From assembly GCF_002051585.1 (NCBI RefSeq), contig NZ_MZGX01000011.1:1-64000 (forward strand): a DNA stretch of 64,000 nt, given 5' to 3'. The position numbers and the translations under genes were made by a program. The stretch comes from Ruminiclostridium hungatei (lineage in GTDB: Bacteria; Bacillota; Clostridia; Acetivibrionales; DSM-1351). Position 1 is the stretch's first letter, and every line of letters begins with the position of its first letter. Positions 62,128 through 64,000 of this stretch are shown here, piece after piece. Below the pieces are notes generated by a model. That model was not told the DNA's origin, did no database searches, and saw nothing but the letters and a program-made list of their open reading frames with translations.

Positions 62128-63540
62128 TCAATCACTCAGAATATCGCTGTCTATTTCACATGCGTCGGATGTAACAAGCCTGACGGTATACTCCTTCAAG
62201 CCGGCAAGATTTTTTTTGTCTATTCCGACTATTTGCATACCTGTCCGGGCAGGAGTACCTACCAGCAGGATATTGTCTTCAAAAATTCCTGCCTTGCTGA
62301 CAGAAAAATTCTTGACAGCAATACTCGCCTGATTTTCCGGAACACCGGAAAATTTCTCAAAGAACCCCAATTCTCCCAGCAGGTCGGCTGCCACCTCTTT
62401 ATTGGGAGGCAGTACATAGGCTCTTTTCATGTTCAGGTACATCTTGCGGGGGATATAGCACCAGTCACGCTCATAGTGATCCTTCCAGCCCGGGTGATAC
62501 ACAGGGCTGGCATATTTTTTATTATTATAAAGGAAAGAGAACTTTATTGGCTTGAAACCATTGAGGGCTTCCTCAATATCCGCAGTTTCAGTGGGACTGT
62601 TGGCAGTCTGATATGTTCCGTTAGGTTGAAAATATATGGGTTTAGTGGAGTCGGAGACAAAAAATGCCAGCTCCTTTTTTAAAATCAGATTTTGCTGGCT
62701 TATTTCCAGCGAAGATAAATCTGTTCCATTATAAGAGCTCTCTGTGTAGGACTCCTGCACCGGCCCGAAATCTTCAATCCTATTGGAGCCCTTTGAAAAG
62801 GGGATATTCTGATAATCTATTTCATAACCTGCAGGAGTACACAGGTGAGCGGTTATGTTCCGGTTTTCATTTATGAGCGCGGCCACATCTTCTATTTTTA
62901 TGGAAATTATCTGGACACCTTTTTTTGCCGGTTTGCCGGAAATGGCAATATCATTTCCCAGTTGACTTATATTTTCCAGGTCAAAATTATAAATCAGGAA
63001 ATTAAAATAATTCTGGTTATCAATAGAGACATTGGGGTAAAACCCAAGCTGGCCCTCAATATCAAAGACCTTTCCTGCGCCGCCGGAATAGGTAAAGAGG
63101 CTGTGCCGGGCGGAAATCACTTTTCGCGGCAGGTATAGCCAGCCCTGATAAAAGGATTGCTTCCACAGGTTTGTATATATTGGTCTTAAATACTCCTCGT
63201 CGGAAAATACGAAAAGGTAGGACAGCTTTTTACCTTTGGTTATGATTTCCGAGGATGGGGGTTCCGTAAGCCGGACATCTGATTTTTTCCTTATTAAATC
63301 CCTGCCGCTGTTTTCATAAAGGATTTCATCATCAGCAGGCAAAATGCTTGATAGGATATCCTTCAAATGCTGGTTTTCATTCTCGGGAGACATTACCTTG
63401 CTGATTTTTGCACTGCCTGTATGGGCGGCTTTTGGAAAATCCAGCCGCGTAATCAGGAAAGCCGACAGAACTATAAAAATAAGAGCAACCACGCATATTA
63501 ATAATTTTTGTTTGTTTGTAATTATAACCAAACCGTTCAT
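62128..63540 (-). CDS. Exported or membrane-anchored protein with two tandem homologous domains
   Basis: A 470-residue protein of unknown function. An N-terminal helix (about 12-32) anchors or exports it. The rest is an internal duplication: one copy at about 105-265 and another at about 315-468. Shared positions include Y-x2-P-x-Y-x3-WK (LRPIYTNLWK; ASPVYHPGWK), W-x-Y-x-PRK (WLYLPRKV; WCYIPRKM), G-LGF (GQLGFYP; GELGFFE), and the endings HLCTPAGYEIDYQ and RLVTSDACEIDSD. The ATG at 63540 follows GGAGG; the one at 63552 overlaps that site. It resembles no family I know. Confidence 0.75.
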   Translation of the reverse strand: MNGLVIITNKQKLLICVVALIFIVLSAFLITRLDFPKAAHTGSAKISKVMSPENENQHLKDILSSILPADDEILYENSGRDLIRKKSDVRLTEPPSSEIITKGKKLSYLFVFSDEEYLRPIYTNLWKQSFYQGWLYLPRKVISARHSLFTYSGGAGKVFDIEGQLGFYPNVSIDNQNYFNFLIYNFDLENISQLGNDIAISGKPAKKGVQIISIKIEDVAALINENRNITAHLCTPAGYEIDYQNIPFSKGSNRIEDFGPVQESYTESSYNGTDLSSLEISQQNLILKKELAFFVSDSTKPIYFQPNGTYQTANSPTETADIEEALNGFKPIKFSFLYNNKKYASPVYHPGWKDHYERDWCYIPRKMYLNMKRAYVLPPNKEVAADLLGELGFFEKFSGVPENQASIAVKNFSVSKAGIFEDNILLVGTPARTGMQIVGIDKKNLAGLKEYTVRLVTSDACEIDSDILSD

Positions 63541-63758
63541 TGTTTCCTCCATTTCACTGCAAGCAGCGGATCATTAGACTTACGTTATATTTGTATTCAT
63601 TTTTACCCCAGGATAGAATTAAGATTTGCAGCAGCATTCCCTGGAAAATGTTACACGGTAATTGCCAACCTTGACTGTTTAAAAAAAAGCTGTTATTGTA
63701 TTCACTAGAGATATAAATATAGAAAAAATTATAGATAATCGTTAGGAGTTTGTCATAT

Positions 63759-64000
63759 ATGAATTCCAAGCTTAGAGATGAACATACAGATAGTTTGTTC
63801 GATGCTATATTACTTTTAAATAATAGGGAAGAATGCTACAATTTTTTTGAAGATCTTTGCACCATTGCGGAAATCAAGGCTCTGGCACAAAGACTTGAAG
63901 TTGCAAAAATGCTCCGTGACAAAAAGACCTACACCGATATCTGCGACGAAACCGGTGCCAGTACCGCCACAATCAGCAGGGTAAACAGATGTCTTGTATA
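63759..64000 (+). CDS. YerC/YecD family TrpR-like regulator (runs off the window)
   Basis: The first 80 codons of a small DNA-binding protein. It begins MNSKLRDEHTDSLFDAILLL, then FFEDLCTIAEIKALAQRLEV and AKMLRDKKTYTDICDETGAS, the helix-turn-helix ending in TATISRVNRCL. This is characteristic of the TrpR-like YerC/YecD proteins of Firmicutes, about 100 residues long. TAGGAG lies 11 bases before the ATG at 63759. No stop is reached. It is read as a separate unit from the exported protein. Confidence 0.88.
   Translation, partial: MNSKLRDEHTDSLFDAILLLNNREECYNFFEDLCTIAEIKALAQRLEVAKMLRDKKTYTDICDETGASTATISRVNRCLV

Noticed and set aside
62125-62682. 185-codon antisense frame opposite the duplicated exported protein
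   Set aside because: The minus-strand gene has a good start and a clear internal repeat; the antisense frame shows neither.

Overview
The window looks like chromosome from a mesophilic, anaerobic, spore-forming, cellulolytic clostridium, most like the Ruminiclostridium (Clostridium) cellulolyticum/papyrosolvens group. The pointers are a dockerin-bearing (cellulosomal) polysaccharide deacetylase, a cytoplasmic GH94 cellobiose/cellodextrin phosphorylase under a LacI regulator, an alpha/beta small acid-soluble spore protein, an [FeFe]-hydrogenase-like protein, hybrid-cluster protein, strong AGGAGG ribosome binding sites, frequent GTG/TTG starts and TTGACA-N17-TATAAT promoters. The species is an inference.

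Layout. 1-2.9 kb: the end of an IS256-type insertion cutting a small membrane protein, a TetR regulator with a CMD-family protein, a TfoX C-domain protein and two small unknowns. 2.9-5.5 kb: a structured non-coding element, the cellulosomal CE4 deacetylase, an IS3-like relic and an EcsC-like protein. 5.7-13.1 kb: two HD hydrolases, a FIST sensor protein, an iron alcohol dehydrogenase, a two-component system and a LigB/Memo-AMMECR1 fusion. 13.1-19.3 kb: a Crp/Fnr regulator divergent from hcp, mscL, a secreted CAP protein, a ZIP transporter and a foldback repeat. 19.3-25.5 kb: an AraC regulator divergent from a heterodimeric ABC exporter, then galM and a zinc-ribbon protein. 25.7-28.7 kb: tRNA-His, a methyltransferase, tRNA-Lys, tRNA-Gln and prfC. 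29.0-34.9 kb: a compact same-strand cluster of nucleoside kinase, DRTGG protein, GHKL ATPase, putative sensory [FeFe]-hydrogenase, second DRTGG protein, PHP phosphoesterase and TrmH-type methylase. 35.0-38.5 kb: lacI and the GH94 phosphorylase, each with the same operator. 38.6-41.5 kb: a permease, a coiled-coil protein and a membrane protein on the minus strand. 41.5-45.6 kb: a Phe T-box leader and pheST. 45.7-47.8 kb: a TetR regulator, an SDR with a triple-operator promoter, and a SASP. 48.1-55.7 kb: pgi, an unknown, folC, a TPR protein, motAB and a patatin. 55.9-64 kb: a chemoreceptor, thrC, an ACT protein, hom, an ECF S component, an internally duplicated exported protein and the start of a YerC/TrpR-like regulator.

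Functionally, cellulose use (cellulosomal deacetylase outside, GH94 phosphorolysis inside, mutarotase, Pgi) sits beside redox and stress sensing (Hcp with Crp, sensory hydrogenase, FIST), motility and chemotaxis, and threonine synthesis. The two items most worth follow-up are the putative sensory-hydrogenase locus (30.7-34.0 kb) and a dispersed repeat with a conserved stem-loop, found in at least five arms, two of which form a roughly 335 bp foldback. No CRISPR array, rRNA or prophage was seen.
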